Shown: one piece after another, positions 51,938 to 59,693 of the stretch
Numbering within the stretch: position 1 is the first letter of the stretch
Layout of the letters: each line of letters starts with the position of its first letter
Source: Haloplanus sp. HW8-1
GTDB lineage: Archaea > Halobacteriota > Halobacteria > Halobacteriales > Haloferacaceae
Reading direction: 5' to 3'
Assembly: GCF_023703795.1 (NCBI RefSeq)
Contig: NZ_CP098518.1
Span: 3,224,001-3,288,000 of the forward strand
DNA length: 64,000 nucleotides
Notes under the pieces: generated by a model
Database searches by the model: none
Told to the model about the DNA's origin: nothing
What the model saw: the letters and a program-made list of their open reading frames with translations, nothing else
Made by a program: the position numbers and the translations under genes

Positions 51938-52615
51938 ATGCGTGTCCTCAGTGGACGGGCAGCGACGATCGACGCCGACCGGGAGCGGACCGCCACGATG
52001 CTCGCACGGACGGCCGAGACCGGCGAGCCGGCGGTTCGGGTGTGGCGGCCCCATCGACAGGTCGCCTTCGGTCGCCGCGATGCGATCGAGTCGGGGTACG
52101 ACCGTGCCCGTGCCGCCGCACGAGACCGGGGGTTCGATCCCGTCGAACGGGAGGTCGGCGGACGGGCCGCCGCCTACACCGGGTCGACGCTGGCGTTCGC
52201 CCGTGTAGTCCCGGTCGACGACGCCCGCACCGGCCTGGACGACCGGTACGAAACGGCGAGCGACCGGCTCCAGCGGGCGCTGTCGCGTCTCGGCGTCGCC
52301 GCGACGTCCGGCGAGCCTCCCGAGTCGTTCTGTCCGGGCAGCCACTCGCTGCAGGCCGACGGCAAACTCGTTGGGATCGCCCAGCGGGTGCGGTCGGACG
52401 CGGCGCTGGTGGCGGGGTGTGTCGTCGTCGCCGACCGCGAGGAACTGGCGTCGGTCCTCGCGGCGGTGTACGACGCCCTCGATCAGCCCTTCGATCCGGC
52501 GAGCGTCGGGAGCGTCGCGGCGGCCGGCGGCCCGGCCGATCCGGAGCGGGTCCGGACGGCGGTCGAACGGGAACTCGTCGGCGACGCGGCGACCGTACGC
52601 CGGATCGCGGTGTGA
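51938..52615 (+). CDS. lipoate-protein ligase/biotin ligase-like protein
   Basis: A 225-residue protein of the BPL/LplA/LipB catalytic fold: VRVWRPHRQVAFGRRDAIESG (substrate-binding strand), FDPVEREVGGRAAAYTG with the RGG-like segment, and the adenylate lysine in QADGKLVGIAQR. The C-terminal accessory domain of full LplA is absent, as in many archaeal two-part ligases; no second subunit is nearby. It probably attaches lipoate or octanoate to dehydrogenase or GcvH subunits. Start ATG 51938 follows the TATA-like CCCATATCCCG. Confidence 0.83.
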   Translation: MRVLSGRAATIDADRERTATMLARTAETGEPAVRVWRPHRQVAFGRRDAIESGYDRARAAARDRGFDPVEREVGGRAAAYTGSTLAFARVVPVDDARTGLDDRYETASDRLQRALSRLGVAATSGEPPESFCPGSHSLQADGKLVGIAQRVRSDAALVAGCVVVADREELASVLAAVYDALDQPFDPASVGSVAAAGGPADPERVRTAVERELVGDAATVRRIAV

Positions 52616-52656
52616 GCGAACGGGACACTTACGGCGGCCGGGCGACAGGTGGTGGT

Positions 52657-53964
52657 ATGCTCGTCAGAAACGCACGACTGGCCGACGGTCGCGTCCGCGA
52701 CGTCCGGATCGACGGGGAGCGGATCGCCGCCGTCGGCACCGGTCTCGATGCTGCGGGTGACGCCGTCGACGCGCGGGAACGACTGTTGCTCCCCGGCGCC
52801 GTCGACGCGCACGTCCACTTCCGGGAGCCGGGTGCGCCACACAAGGAGACGTGGCAGACCGGGTCGCGGAGCGCCGCGGCGGGCGGCGTCACGACCGTCG
52901 TCGACCAACCCAACACCGATCCACCGACGACGACCGGCGCGGCGTTCGACCAGAAGGAGCTGTGTACTCGTGACTCGATTGTCGAATACGGCATCAACGG
53001 CGGCGTCACGGCCGACTGGGGCCCCGACACGCTGTTCGACCGCCCCCTGTTCGCCCTCGGCGAGGTCTTCCTCGCCGACTCCACCGGCGACATGGGCATC
53101 GAGGGCGACCTGTTCGAGGACGCGCTCCACCGGGCCGCCGAGGCCGGCGTGCCCGTGACCGTCCACGCCGAGGACGCGACGCTGTTCGACGAGGGTGCCC
53201 GCGCCGCCGCCGGCGACGAGGTGGGTCGGGACGCCGGAGCCGACGTCTGGAGCGCGTATCGAACCGCCGAGGCCGAGATCGTGGCCGTGGAGCGCGCCGT
53301 CGAGATGGGTATCGACGCGGGCGCCCGCCTCCATGTCGCTCACACCAGCACGCCCGAAGCCGTGGATATCGTGGCCGACGCACCCGAGACCGTGACCTGT
53401 GAGGTGACGCCTCACCACTGCCTGCTCTCGCGGGCCGACCTCGACGAGTTGGGGACGTACGGCCGGATGAACCCGCCGCTGCGGAGCGAGGAGCGCCGAA
53501 CAGCCCTCTACGAACGGGTAGTCGACGGCCGGGTCGACCTGATCGCCACGGACCACGCGCCCCACGCTCGCGAGGAGAAGGAGACGTCGCTGCTGTCGGC
53601 ACCGAGCGGCGTCCCCGGCGTCGAGACATTGGTGCCGCTCCTACTCGCCGAGACGCGGACGGGACCATTGACCGTCGAGCGCGTCCGCGACCTGGTCGCC
53701 ACGGCGCCGGCGGCGACGTTCGGCCTGGAACGAAAGGGACGGATCGAGGCAGGGATGGACGCCGATCTGGCGCTGTACGATCTGGAGCGGTCGCGAACGG
53801 TGCGTGGCGACCGGCTCCACTCGAAATGTGGGTGGACGCCCTTCGAGGGGTTCGAGGGCGTTTTCCCCGAGTGGACGCTGGTTCGTGGCGACCGCGTCTA
53901 CGACGGCGTGACGGACACCTTCGGGACGACGGCGGGCGAGAACGTGCGCCGGGACTCGTCCTGA
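52657..53964 (+). CDS. pyrC: dihydroorotase
   Basis: A 435-residue amidohydrolase closing carbamoyl-aspartate to dihydroorotate in pyrimidine synthesis. Metal ligands His52 and His54 (DAHVHFREPG), the substrate loop NTDPPTT, the His of VHAEDATL, the His pair of TPHHCLLS, and the catalytic Asp of IATDHAPHA are all present; YGRMNPPLR is typical of class I dihydroorotase. Length fits the class I enzyme. ATG 52657 is 41 bp after the ligase-like gene on the same strand. Confidence 0.94.
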   Translation: MLVRNARLADGRVRDVRIDGERIAAVGTGLDAAGDAVDARERLLLPGAVDAHVHFREPGAPHKETWQTGSRSAAAGGVTTVVDQPNTDPPTTTGAAFDQKELCTRDSIVEYGINGGVTADWGPDTLFDRPLFALGEVFLADSTGDMGIEGDLFEDALHRAAEAGVPVTVHAEDATLFDEGARAAAGDEVGRDAGADVWSAYRTAEAEIVAVERAVEMGIDAGARLHVAHTSTPEAVDIVADAPETVTCEVTPHHCLLSRADLDELGTYGRMNPPLRSEERRTALYERVVDGRVDLIATDHAPHAREEKETSLLSAPSGVPGVETLVPLLLAETRTGPLTVERVRDLVATAPAATFGLERKGRIEAGMDADLALYDLERSRTVRGDRLHSKCGWTPFEGFEGVFPEWTLVRGDRVYDGVTDTFGTTAGENVRRDSS

Positions 53965-54028
53965 GTCGCGGCCGCTCCCCGTCCCCTCGGGGCGACGACA
54001 GTCTATTCGGCGGTTGCGACGCGAGCGA

Positions 54029-54652
54029 CTACTCCAGGTCGTCGCGCAGTTCCTCGCTCGATTCGCGGACCTCGCGCATGACCTCGGAGATGCGGTCCTC
54101 GGCGTCGAGTTCCTCGGCGACCGAGAGGTCGACGCCCTCGACTTCGAGGAGGAACTTCGCCACCTCGGTCACCTCGTACATCATCTCGTCGAGTTCCTCG
54201 GCCGTAAAGAAGCCGGACATCGCGCCGTAGAGGAACGTCGCACCGGCCTTCTGGACCTTCTCCTCGAAGGCGGTGCGGGCCTGATTGACCGCCTGTGGCG
54301 TGTAGGTGTCGGTCATGAAGGGGACGAGACGGGGCAGGTTCTCGCCGATCTTGGTCATCTCGACGCCGGTTTCGGTCCGGAAGTCGACACAGAGGCGGGC
54401 GATGGCCCACTCGCGAGCCGTGATGTACGTCCGGTCGCGAAGAAAGGTGTTGACGCGGTCGTACTGGGCGCCGTCCATCTTTTTGAACCGCTCGTATTTG
54501 CGGACGTCGGCGGGTACCGACCCGTCGGCGGTCGACGACCCGGACGCCGCCGGCCCACTTGCGTCCGCGGGGGTTCCGGCGTCGTCCCCGGCCGACCCGT
54601 CGGAGGACCGTCGCTCCTCGCCGTCACCGGACTGCGGCGCGTCCTCACTCAT
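54029..54652 (-). CDS. conserved haloarchaeal protein (DUF5806-like)
   Basis: A 207-residue protein. After a low-complexity acidic N-terminus (residues 1-48), a well-ordered helical domain begins KYERFKKMDGAQYDRVNTFLRDRTYITAREWAIARLC, then TETGVEMTKIGENLPRLVPFM and PQAVNQARTAF, then KAGATFLYGAMSGFFTAEELDEMMYEV. From memory this is the haloarchaeal DUF5806 family. The regular helices and absence of membrane segments suggest a nucleic-acid or protein-binding adaptor. ATG 54652 is preferred over one 27 bp upstream. Converges with pyrC. Confidence 0.82.
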   Translation of the reverse strand: MSEDAPQSGDGEERRSSDGSAGDDAGTPADASGPAASGSSTADGSVPADVRKYERFKKMDGAQYDRVNTFLRDRTYITAREWAIARLCVDFRTETGVEMTKIGENLPRLVPFMTDTYTPQAVNQARTAFEEKVQKAGATFLYGAMSGFFTAEELDEMMYEVTEVAKFLLEVEGVDLSVAEELDAEDRISEVMREVRESSEELRDDLE

Positions 54653-54757
54653 GCGCCGGCGTTCCGCGCGCCGACGCAAAAGGGTTCCGTCGCCGTCAGC
54701 CGACCGTCCGACGGCGGGTCGCGTACCTTTTTCACCCGGCGCGCCGAGGCGTCGGAC

Positions 54758-55126
54758 ATGAAGCTACTGCTGGGAATCGGTGGGAGCGACGACTCGTTGC
54801 GCGCCCTGGAACGCGCCGTTTCCCGCGTCGCCCAGACGGGCGACGAGCTGACGGTCGCCGTCCTCCGGAACCCGGCAACTGAGACGGATCCGGAGACGAT
54901 CGAACGGCGCGTGCGGGCGGTCCTCGACGACGCGGACGTGACGGCGCCGGTCCGCCACCTCGACGGGGATCCAGGGAGCCGGCTGGTGGAACTCGCGGAG
55001 CAGGAGGGGTTCGACCGAATCGTCCTCGGTGGCGGCGAGACCAGTCCGATGGGGAAGATCAAACTGGGGGGTATCGCGGAGTTCGTCCTCTTGAACTCCC
55101 ACGTCTCGGTGACGCTGATCAGATGA
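54758..55126 (+). CDS. universal stress protein family protein
   Basis: A 122-residue UspA-fold protein: LLLGIGGSDDSLRALERAV at the N-terminus and FDRIVLGGGETSPMGKIKLGGIAEFVLLNSHVSVTLI at the end, where the usual nucleotide-binding GxxGxG-S is GGETSPMG, a variant. The middle strand LTVAVLRNP lacks the HV signature, so ATP binding is doubtful. ATG 54758 lies 25-34 bp after TACCTTTTTCACC, a good promoter. Its last four bases overlap the acetyltransferase gene, which is probably co-expressed. Confidence 0.85.
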   Translation: MKLLLGIGGSDDSLRALERAVSRVAQTGDELTVAVLRNPATETDPETIERRVRAVLDDADVTAPVRHLDGDPGSRLVELAEQEGFDRIVLGGGETSPMGKIKLGGIAEFVLLNSHVSVTLIR

Positions 55127-55659
55127 CCGACGACAGCACCTTCCCCGACGAGGTGGCGGGGCCGTTCCCCGAACCGCCGACGACGTTCGAGGATCGCGAT
55201 GAGCGGTCGATCACGATCAGGCGCTACGACCCCGGCGCGGATCGCGAGGCGTTGACGGCGATGTACGAGGCGTTCGACCCCGCGGACCGCGCACAGGGCA
55301 TCCCGCCGACGAACGAAGCGCGCATCGCGAACTGGCTGGACACCATCACGGGCGGCGAGACGGTAAACGTCGTCGCGGTCGACGGCGAGACGGTCGTCGG
55401 CCACGCGACGCTCGTCCCCGACGAACCCGAGGGGACCGCCGAACTCGCCATCTTCGTCCTCCAGGACTACCAGCACGCTGGCATCGGCACCCGGCTACTG
55501 GAGACGCTCCTCGGCGCCGGTGCGGCGGCCGGCTTCGACCGCGTGTGGCTCACGGTCGAGCGCTGGAACGACCCCGCGATCAACCTCTACGAGAAGGTGG
55601 GATTTCGCGCCACCGACACCGAGAGCTTCGAACACGAGATGGCGCTGCGCCTGGATTAA
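55123..55659 (+). CDS. GNAT family N-acetyltransferase
   Basis: A 178-residue acetyltransferase. The acetyl-CoA pyrophosphate loop is QHAGIGTRLLETLL and the signature strand reads AELAIFVLQDYQ; the C-terminal catalytic region is NLYEKVGFRATDTE. The N-terminal RRYDPGADREALTAMYEAFDP is typical of GNATs acting on small amines or peptides; the acceptor is not known. ATGA overlap (55123-55126) with the universal stress protein gene shows coupling. The 3' end converges with another UspA gene (4-bp overlap). Confidence 0.9.
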   Translation: MTDDSTFPDEVAGPFPEPPTTFEDRDERSITIRRYDPGADREALTAMYEAFDPADRAQGIPPTNEARIANWLDTITGGETVNVVAVDGETVVGHATLVPDEPEGTAELAIFVLQDYQHAGIGTRLLETLLGAGAAAGFDRVWLTVERWNDPAINLYEKVGFRATDTESFEHEMALRLD

Positions 55660-56108
55660 ACCGAGAGAACGGGCTGGCTGGCATAGAGGAGGACGTACTC
55701 CGCGGCCTTCGCCAGTACCTCCTCGGAGTCGCCCGAGACGGGTTCGCGGGGGACGACCACGAAGTCGGCGCCGAGTTCCTCGGCCGTGTCGAGGACGACG
55801 CTCCCCGGATGTCTCGAGAGCCGGCGGGTAGAGAAACCGTAGGTCATCGACATCGAGAGTGGGACGCCCACGTCGTCGACGGTCTCGACCACCGCCTCCA
55901 GAAACGCCTCGGTGTCGGCCGCGAGCGTCGCGTCGTCGACGGCGCCGGTGTCGATGGCCCGAGCCATCTCGTCGTTGACGACGTAGAGCGCGTGGATCGT
56001 GGCAGCGTACTCCTCGGCGATGGCCGCGGCGTACTCGACGGCCACGAGCGACTCCTCGCTCCCGTCAACGGGGACGAGGACGAGCGACGGCGAGAGCGAA
56101 TCGGTCAT
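55656..56108 (-). CDS. universal stress protein
   Basis: A 150-residue single-domain UspA protein: LVLVPVDGSEESLVAVEYAAAIAEEY at the start and the strand HALYVV; near the end LGADFVVVPREPVSGDSEEV replaces the common GxxGxxGxxxGS loop, so nucleotide binding is uncertain. It is divergent from the next UspA gene (56190) and converges on the GNAT gene. ATG 56108 is preceded by GGGTTTATG-like bases on the other strand, which belong to the neighbour's promoter. Confidence 0.87.
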   Translation of the reverse strand: MTDSLSPSLVLVPVDGSEESLVAVEYAAAIAEEYAATIHALYVVNDEMARAIDTGAVDDATLAADTEAFLEAVVETVDDVGVPLSMSMTYGFSTRRLSRHPGSVVLDTAEELGADFVVVPREPVSGDSEEVLAKAAEYVLLYASQPVLSV

Positions 56109-56189
56109 GCTCGGACGTGCGCGGGCCACGGGCAAAAACTCTCCCCGTGTGACACCGGGTTTATGTCTCGACCGCCCGAAACCACGCGC

Positions 56190-56660
56190 ATGTTCGATAC
56201 CATCGTCATCGCGACGGACGGCTCCAAGAGCGTCCGGCGGGCCGTCAGCGTCGCTCTCGACCTGGCCGAGCGGTTCGACGCGGCGGTCCACGCCCTCTAC
56301 GTCGTCGACGAGGGGGAGGTCGAGAGCTCGCCCGAGCGGGTACGCGAGGAGATGCGCGCCGCCCTCGACGAGTCCGGCGAGGAGGCACTGGCGGCGATCC
56401 GAGACGCCACGGATCGCGAGGTGACGACCGCCGTCCGTGAGGGCCGGCCGGCGACGGAGATTCGGGAGTACGCGAACGACTACGACGCCGACGTGGTGGC
56501 GATGGGGACCCGCGGCCGTCACGGCGAGAACCGCTTTCTCATCGGTAGCGTCGCCGAACGGGTGGTCCGGACCTGTCCAGTCCCCGTGTTGACCGTGCGA
56601 CAACTCGGGAAGGAGGAGCGCGACGACGAGGAGGGCGTCCGCGACGCAGCTCCCGCCTGA
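56190..56660 (+). CDS. universal stress protein
   Basis: A 156-residue UspA protein. It has the full ATP-binding C-terminal loop: VVAMGTRGRHGENRFLIGSVAERVVRTCPVPVLTVR (G-x2-G-x9-GS). N-terminal strand FDTIVIATDGSKSVRRAVSVAL is standard. This is the canonical member of the three UspA genes here. ATG 56190 is the usual family start; an in-frame ATG at 56163, right after GGGTTT, would add nine residues and fits a leaderless transcript. Divergent from the UspA gene at 55656. Confidence 0.9.
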   Translation: MFDTIVIATDGSKSVRRAVSVALDLAERFDAAVHALYVVDEGEVESSPERVREEMRAALDESGEEALAAIRDATDREVTTAVREGRPATEIREYANDYDADVVAMGTRGRHGENRFLIGSVAERVVRTCPVPVLTVRQLGKEERDDEEGVRDAAPA

Positions 56661-56709
56661 GAGTCGGGCGAATCGCGAGATACTTCGGGGCGGCCCCCGT
56701 CCGGTCGGT

Positions 56710-57894
56710 ATGGACGACGACCTGATCGACGGCGACGGACTCTCCCTCTCGCGGAAGTCGCGGCTCCCCGGCGAGGGCTTTTTCTACCCCGACTCGCTCG
56801 ACGAGGAGTACGCGGACCGGCGCGCCCGGGAGGCAATCGAGGGTGCGGAGGTGGTGGTGGTCGCGGACGGCGACGCCGACGGGTTGGCTTGTGTTGCCCT
56901 TCTCCGCGAACGCTACGACGCCGCACTCGACGTGGCGCCGTTCGAGGCGTCGCTCGCCGCGCGGACCGATCCGAGCCTCGGTGCGGACGAAGCGGACGAT
57001 GACGATGCGGACCGTGAGGACTCCCCCGTCGGCCTCGTGACCGCCGGGCCCCACTCCCTGCCGGACGCCCTCGACCGCGTCGCGGCGTACGCCGACCCCG
57101 GCGTCGACGTCTACGTCTGTGACCTCTGTCCGGACGACGAGTCCGTCACCGAAGTCGTCGACGCGGTCGTCGAGCGCGCGGACCGCGTCCGCTGGTTCGA
57201 CCACCACCAGTGGGACGACGAGGTGGCGGCCGCGGTCCACGACGCGGGCGTCGACCTCGTCGTCGGCGAGAGCGACGAGGAGTGTACGGCGGACGTGGCG
57301 CTTCGCTCCCTCGAGTACGAGTTCCCGGACCACCTCGCCGACCTCGCGGCGGTCACCCGCGACCACGACCTCTGGATCAAGGCGGATCCCCGAAGCGACG
57401 ACCTGGCGGATTACGCCCACTGGGCCAGCGCCGAGGAGTACGTGACCGTCGTCGGGCAGTACGGAGCCGCCCTGCCGGATCCGGTGGTCGAGTACCTCGA
57501 CGAGCGGCGGGTCGAGAAAGAGCGGTTGATCGAGGCGGCCGTCGACCGGGCCGAGTTGCGGTCGGTCGGCCCGTGGACCATCGGCGTCACCTACGGTCGG
57601 TGTTCGCAAAACGAGGTGGCGGAGGCGCTGCGCGAGCGGGGTGCGGACGCCTCGGTGATCGTCAAACCCGCGGGTAGCGCCAGCATTCGCGGGAGTGAGG
57701 GCTTCGAGCGCTGCCACGAGGTGGCGGGACAGGTAAACGGCGGCGGCCATCCCCGCGCCGCAGGCTGTAAACCCGACATCTACGAGGACATGCTCGACTA
57801 CGCCCACCACTGGACGACGGAAGGGTACGCGACCAGGCAGGTGATCCTGGCGGCGTTCGAGCGGGTCGCCGCGACGGACCCGGTGGACGAGTGA
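56710..57894 (+). CDS. DHH family phosphoesterase (RecJ-like/GdpP-type)
   Basis: A 394-residue metal-dependent phosphoesterase. DHH motifs appear in order: DGDADGLACVALL (I), VCDLCPDD (II), RWFDHHQWD (III), and TRDHDLW (IV); the DHHA1 substrate domain ends in VAGQVNGGGHPRAAGCK. Archaeal members cleave short RNA or cyclic dinucleotides (RecJ-like) or act in replication as GAN/Cdc45 homologues. The middle acidic insertion (ADEADDDDADREDSP) is haloarchaeal. It is followed by the converging DUF5807-like gene one base beyond its stop. Confidence 0.87.
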   Translation: MDDDLIDGDGLSLSRKSRLPGEGFFYPDSLDEEYADRRAREAIEGAEVVVVADGDADGLACVALLRERYDAALDVAPFEASLAARTDPSLGADEADDDDADREDSPVGLVTAGPHSLPDALDRVAAYADPGVDVYVCDLCPDDESVTEVVDAVVERADRVRWFDHHQWDDEVAAAVHDAGVDLVVGESDEECTADVALRSLEYEFPDHLADLAAVTRDHDLWIKADPRSDDLADYAHWASAEEYVTVVGQYGAALPDPVVEYLDERRVEKERLIEAAVDRAELRSVGPWTIGVTYGRCSQNEVAEALRERGADASVIVKPAGSASIRGSEGFERCHEVAGQVNGGGHPRAAGCKPDIYEDMLDYAHHWTTEGYATRQVILAAFERVAATDPVDE

Positions 57895-57895
57895 G

Positions 57896-58318
57896 CTACG
57901 CGTCGGCGACGACCCAGCGGTCCGAGAAGGCCGTGCCGTCGGGACAGGCCGCGTAGGCGTGGATCACGTCTCCCTCGGCGTAGATGCCGCCCACCTCCTC
58001 GTTTCGCGCTTCGGCGAACGCGAGGACGAAGGCGACGCCCTCGCCGCAGTCGGGGCAGGCGCCCCCGGTCAGGCCGTGGTCGATGTCGCCCTCTGTTCCC
58101 ATCGCCTCCTTGGCGAACGCCATGGCGTCCATGCCGGTGCCGGCCGAGAACAGCTGTCGGCCCTTCTCGCCCGGGACGACGAGGACGACGCCGTCCTCGA
58201 CGGCGGTGCCGTACTCGGCGAGGGTCCCGTCGTCGTCGAGGTAGTCGTCGGTGAGAAAGAGCGCGACGTGGTCGAGACGGTCGCCCGCGAGGAAGGCATC
58301 GAGTTCGGGGTCGCTCAT
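57896..58318 (-). CDS. conserved haloarchaeal protein (DUF5807-like)
   Basis: A 140-residue soluble protein: MSDPELDAFLAGDRLDHVALFLTDDYLDD, a helix with GMDAMAFAKEAMGTEGDIDHG, and a CPDCGEGVAFVLAFAE knuckle with one CxxC. The end reads HAYAACPDGTAFSDRWVV. From memory this is DUF5807, found only in haloarchaea. One CxxC plus a later Cys could bind zinc. ATG 58318 is chosen because the upstream frame is basic and unlike haloarchaeal protein. Confidence 0.78.
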   Translation of the reverse strand: MSDPELDAFLAGDRLDHVALFLTDDYLDDDGTLAEYGTAVEDGVVLVVPGEKGRQLFSAGTGMDAMAFAKEAMGTEGDIDHGLTGGACPDCGEGVAFVLAFAEARNEEVGGIYAEGDVIHAYAACPDGTAFSDRWVVADA

Positions 58319-58429
58319 ACCGGTCGGTGGCGGTCGAGCGGTAAAGAACGGTCGCTTCGGCGTTTGCACCGTCACCGTTTTGCCTGCCCTCCCCGTGGCT
58401 GGGACGTGGATCGGACGCGACTCACGCGG

Positions 58430-58684
58430 ATGACGTACCTCCTGTTCGGCATCGCACTGCTGGCGAGCAACGCCCTCTCTCTGGGATCCTCGGTCGCCCC
58501 CCTCCCCCTCGTAGCGGTCGTCCTGAGCGTTCTGGTCGTCGTCGCGTCGGTCGCCGGACTCGTGTACCCGGAGGCGGCTCCGTTCGGCGTGAGCGTCGAT
58601 ATCGGCCCACAGCCGACGTGGGCGCTCACCCTACTGTGGCTCGGGAGCGCACTGCTGCTTGCGGGCGTCGCACTCCAACTGTAA
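58430..58684 (+). CDS. small membrane protein (84 residues)
   Basis: Three hydrophobic helices at about 2-18, 25-43 and 62-82 with very short loops, and a PQPTW turn before the last helix. No family or function recognised. ATG 58430 is preferred; GTG 58406 would add eight residues (DRTRLTR) that could form a positive cytoplasmic tail. It converges on the DUF7112-like gene one base past its stop, and is divergent from the DUF5807-like gene. Confidence 0.6.
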   Translation: MTYLLFGIALLASNALSLGSSVAPLPLVAVVLSVLVVVASVAGLVYPEAAPFGVSVDIGPQPTWALTLLWLGSALLLAGVALQL

Positions 58685-58685
58685 C

Positions 58686-59120
58686 TCAGCGGTCGTCGGT
58701 CAGGGTCTCCGCGATGTCGGCGAGCGACGAGTCCGGTTGCCGCGTCACCGTGTACACGGCGCGACGGCCGGGGACGCGGACGCCGTAGAGATAGCCGGGC
58801 GTCACCTCGTCGACGTCGACGCTCCGACCGACGTCGAGGTCGGTGCCGCGAACCCACTCGACGAGGCGGTTCGTCCCCTCGCCGCCGGTCCGCGCGAGGC
58901 GGCGGTTGTCGTAGGCGCCACGAATCAGGGGTCCCTTCGCGTCCGACTCGACGCGGGCGTGGGTCTCGTCGCCGTCGAGGACGAGTCGGATCAGGTCGCC
59001 GGACGTGACGGCGACGTCGTCGGGGAGACGGAGACAGGGCCGACGGGTGCCGCCGCTCCGGGCGAGTTCGGCGCGGTGTGTCGTCACCGCCGCCCCGTCG
59101 CTGGCGACGCGGTCGGACAC
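58686..59120 (-). CDS. conserved haloarchaeal protein (DUF7112-like)
   Basis: A 144-residue protein starting at GTG 59120. Blocks include TRRPCLRLPDDVAVTSGDLIRLVLDGDETHARV, then LVEWVRGTDLDVGRSVDVDEVTPGYLYGVRVPGRRAVYTV, resembling a double-psi or AbrB-like small barrel; from memory DUF7112. It is one base downstream of the S6e gene and probably in the same operon, which hints at a translation- or RNA-linked role. Confidence 0.75.
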   Translation of the reverse strand: MSDRVASDGAAVTTHRAELARSGGTRRPCLRLPDDVAVTSGDLIRLVLDGDETHARVESDAKGPLIRGAYDNRRLARTGGEGTNRLVEWVRGTDLDVGRSVDVDEVTPGYLYGVRVPGRRAVYTVTRQPDSSLADIAETLTDDR

Positions 59121-59121
59121 G

Positions 59122-59505
59122 TTACTCGTTGTCGGCCTCGTCGTCGCCGAAGCCGGCGTCGCCGTCGACGACCTTCGCGTTGATCTGGACGACGGCGTCG
59201 CTGATCTCGCGACCCCGAACGGTCACGCGCTTTCGCTCGCCGTCGCGCGACGGGTCGAAGCCGACGCCACCTTCGAGGAGGACCTCCTTGAGGGACGGAC
59301 CGGCGACGTCAGCGCGGAGGGGGCGGCCGGCGTCGTCCGACCCGCCCGTCAGTTCGAGCGTCGTGCCGTCGAGGCCGACGGCGCCGCCGTCGACCTCGTT
59401 CCCGAGTTCGCGCCCGAGAAACCGGTTCGCGTCCTGTCCGTCGGCCTCGAACTGTTCCGTTCGACCCGTATCCGGGTCCGAAACGACGACCTTGAAGTCT
59501 GCCAT
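59122..59505 (-). CDS. rps6e: 30S ribosomal protein S6e
   Basis: A 127-residue component of the small ribosomal subunit. It starts [20 protein letters not shown], contains [29 protein letters not shown] and ends with a basic block [26 protein letters not shown], all conserved in archaeal S6e. A haloarchaeal acidic tail ([11 protein letters not shown]) follows. ATG 59505 is preferred to an upstream in-frame codon. The DUF7112-like gene follows one base later. To the right, 59506-59693 holds the divergent metal-ATPase promoter. Confidence 0.94.
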   Translation of the reverse strand: MADFKVVVSDPDTGRTEQFEADGQDANRFLGRELGNEVDGGAVGLDGTTLELTGGSDDAGRPLRADVAGPSLKEVLLEGGVGFDPSRDGERKRVTVRGREISDAVVQINAKVVDGDAGFGDDEADNE

Positions 59506-59660
59506 GCCCGGATTCAGACGGTCGGCGATAAAAAGCACGTCGAAACCGAGCGTCACCCGCCGAGCGACCGAACGGCGGCGGCCCGCCGCCGTATGATTTA
59601 CTAGATCACACTCTAAGAATTATCAATCATTCCCCCTCAAATCCCTGTTTTTGGCAGTAG

Positions 59661-59670
59661 GATTAATATA
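59661..59670 (+). promoter_or_regulatory. TATA box of the metal ATPase gene
   Basis: GATTAATATA at 59661-59670 lies 24-33 bp before the ATG at 59694, the position expected for a short-leader archaeal transcript. The preceding 50 bp (59610-59660) are AT-rich with TAAGAATTATCAATCATT, a possible binding site for a metal regulator. Confidence 0.6.
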
Positions 59671-59693
59671 GACGTGACGGCTAGCCTCGACCG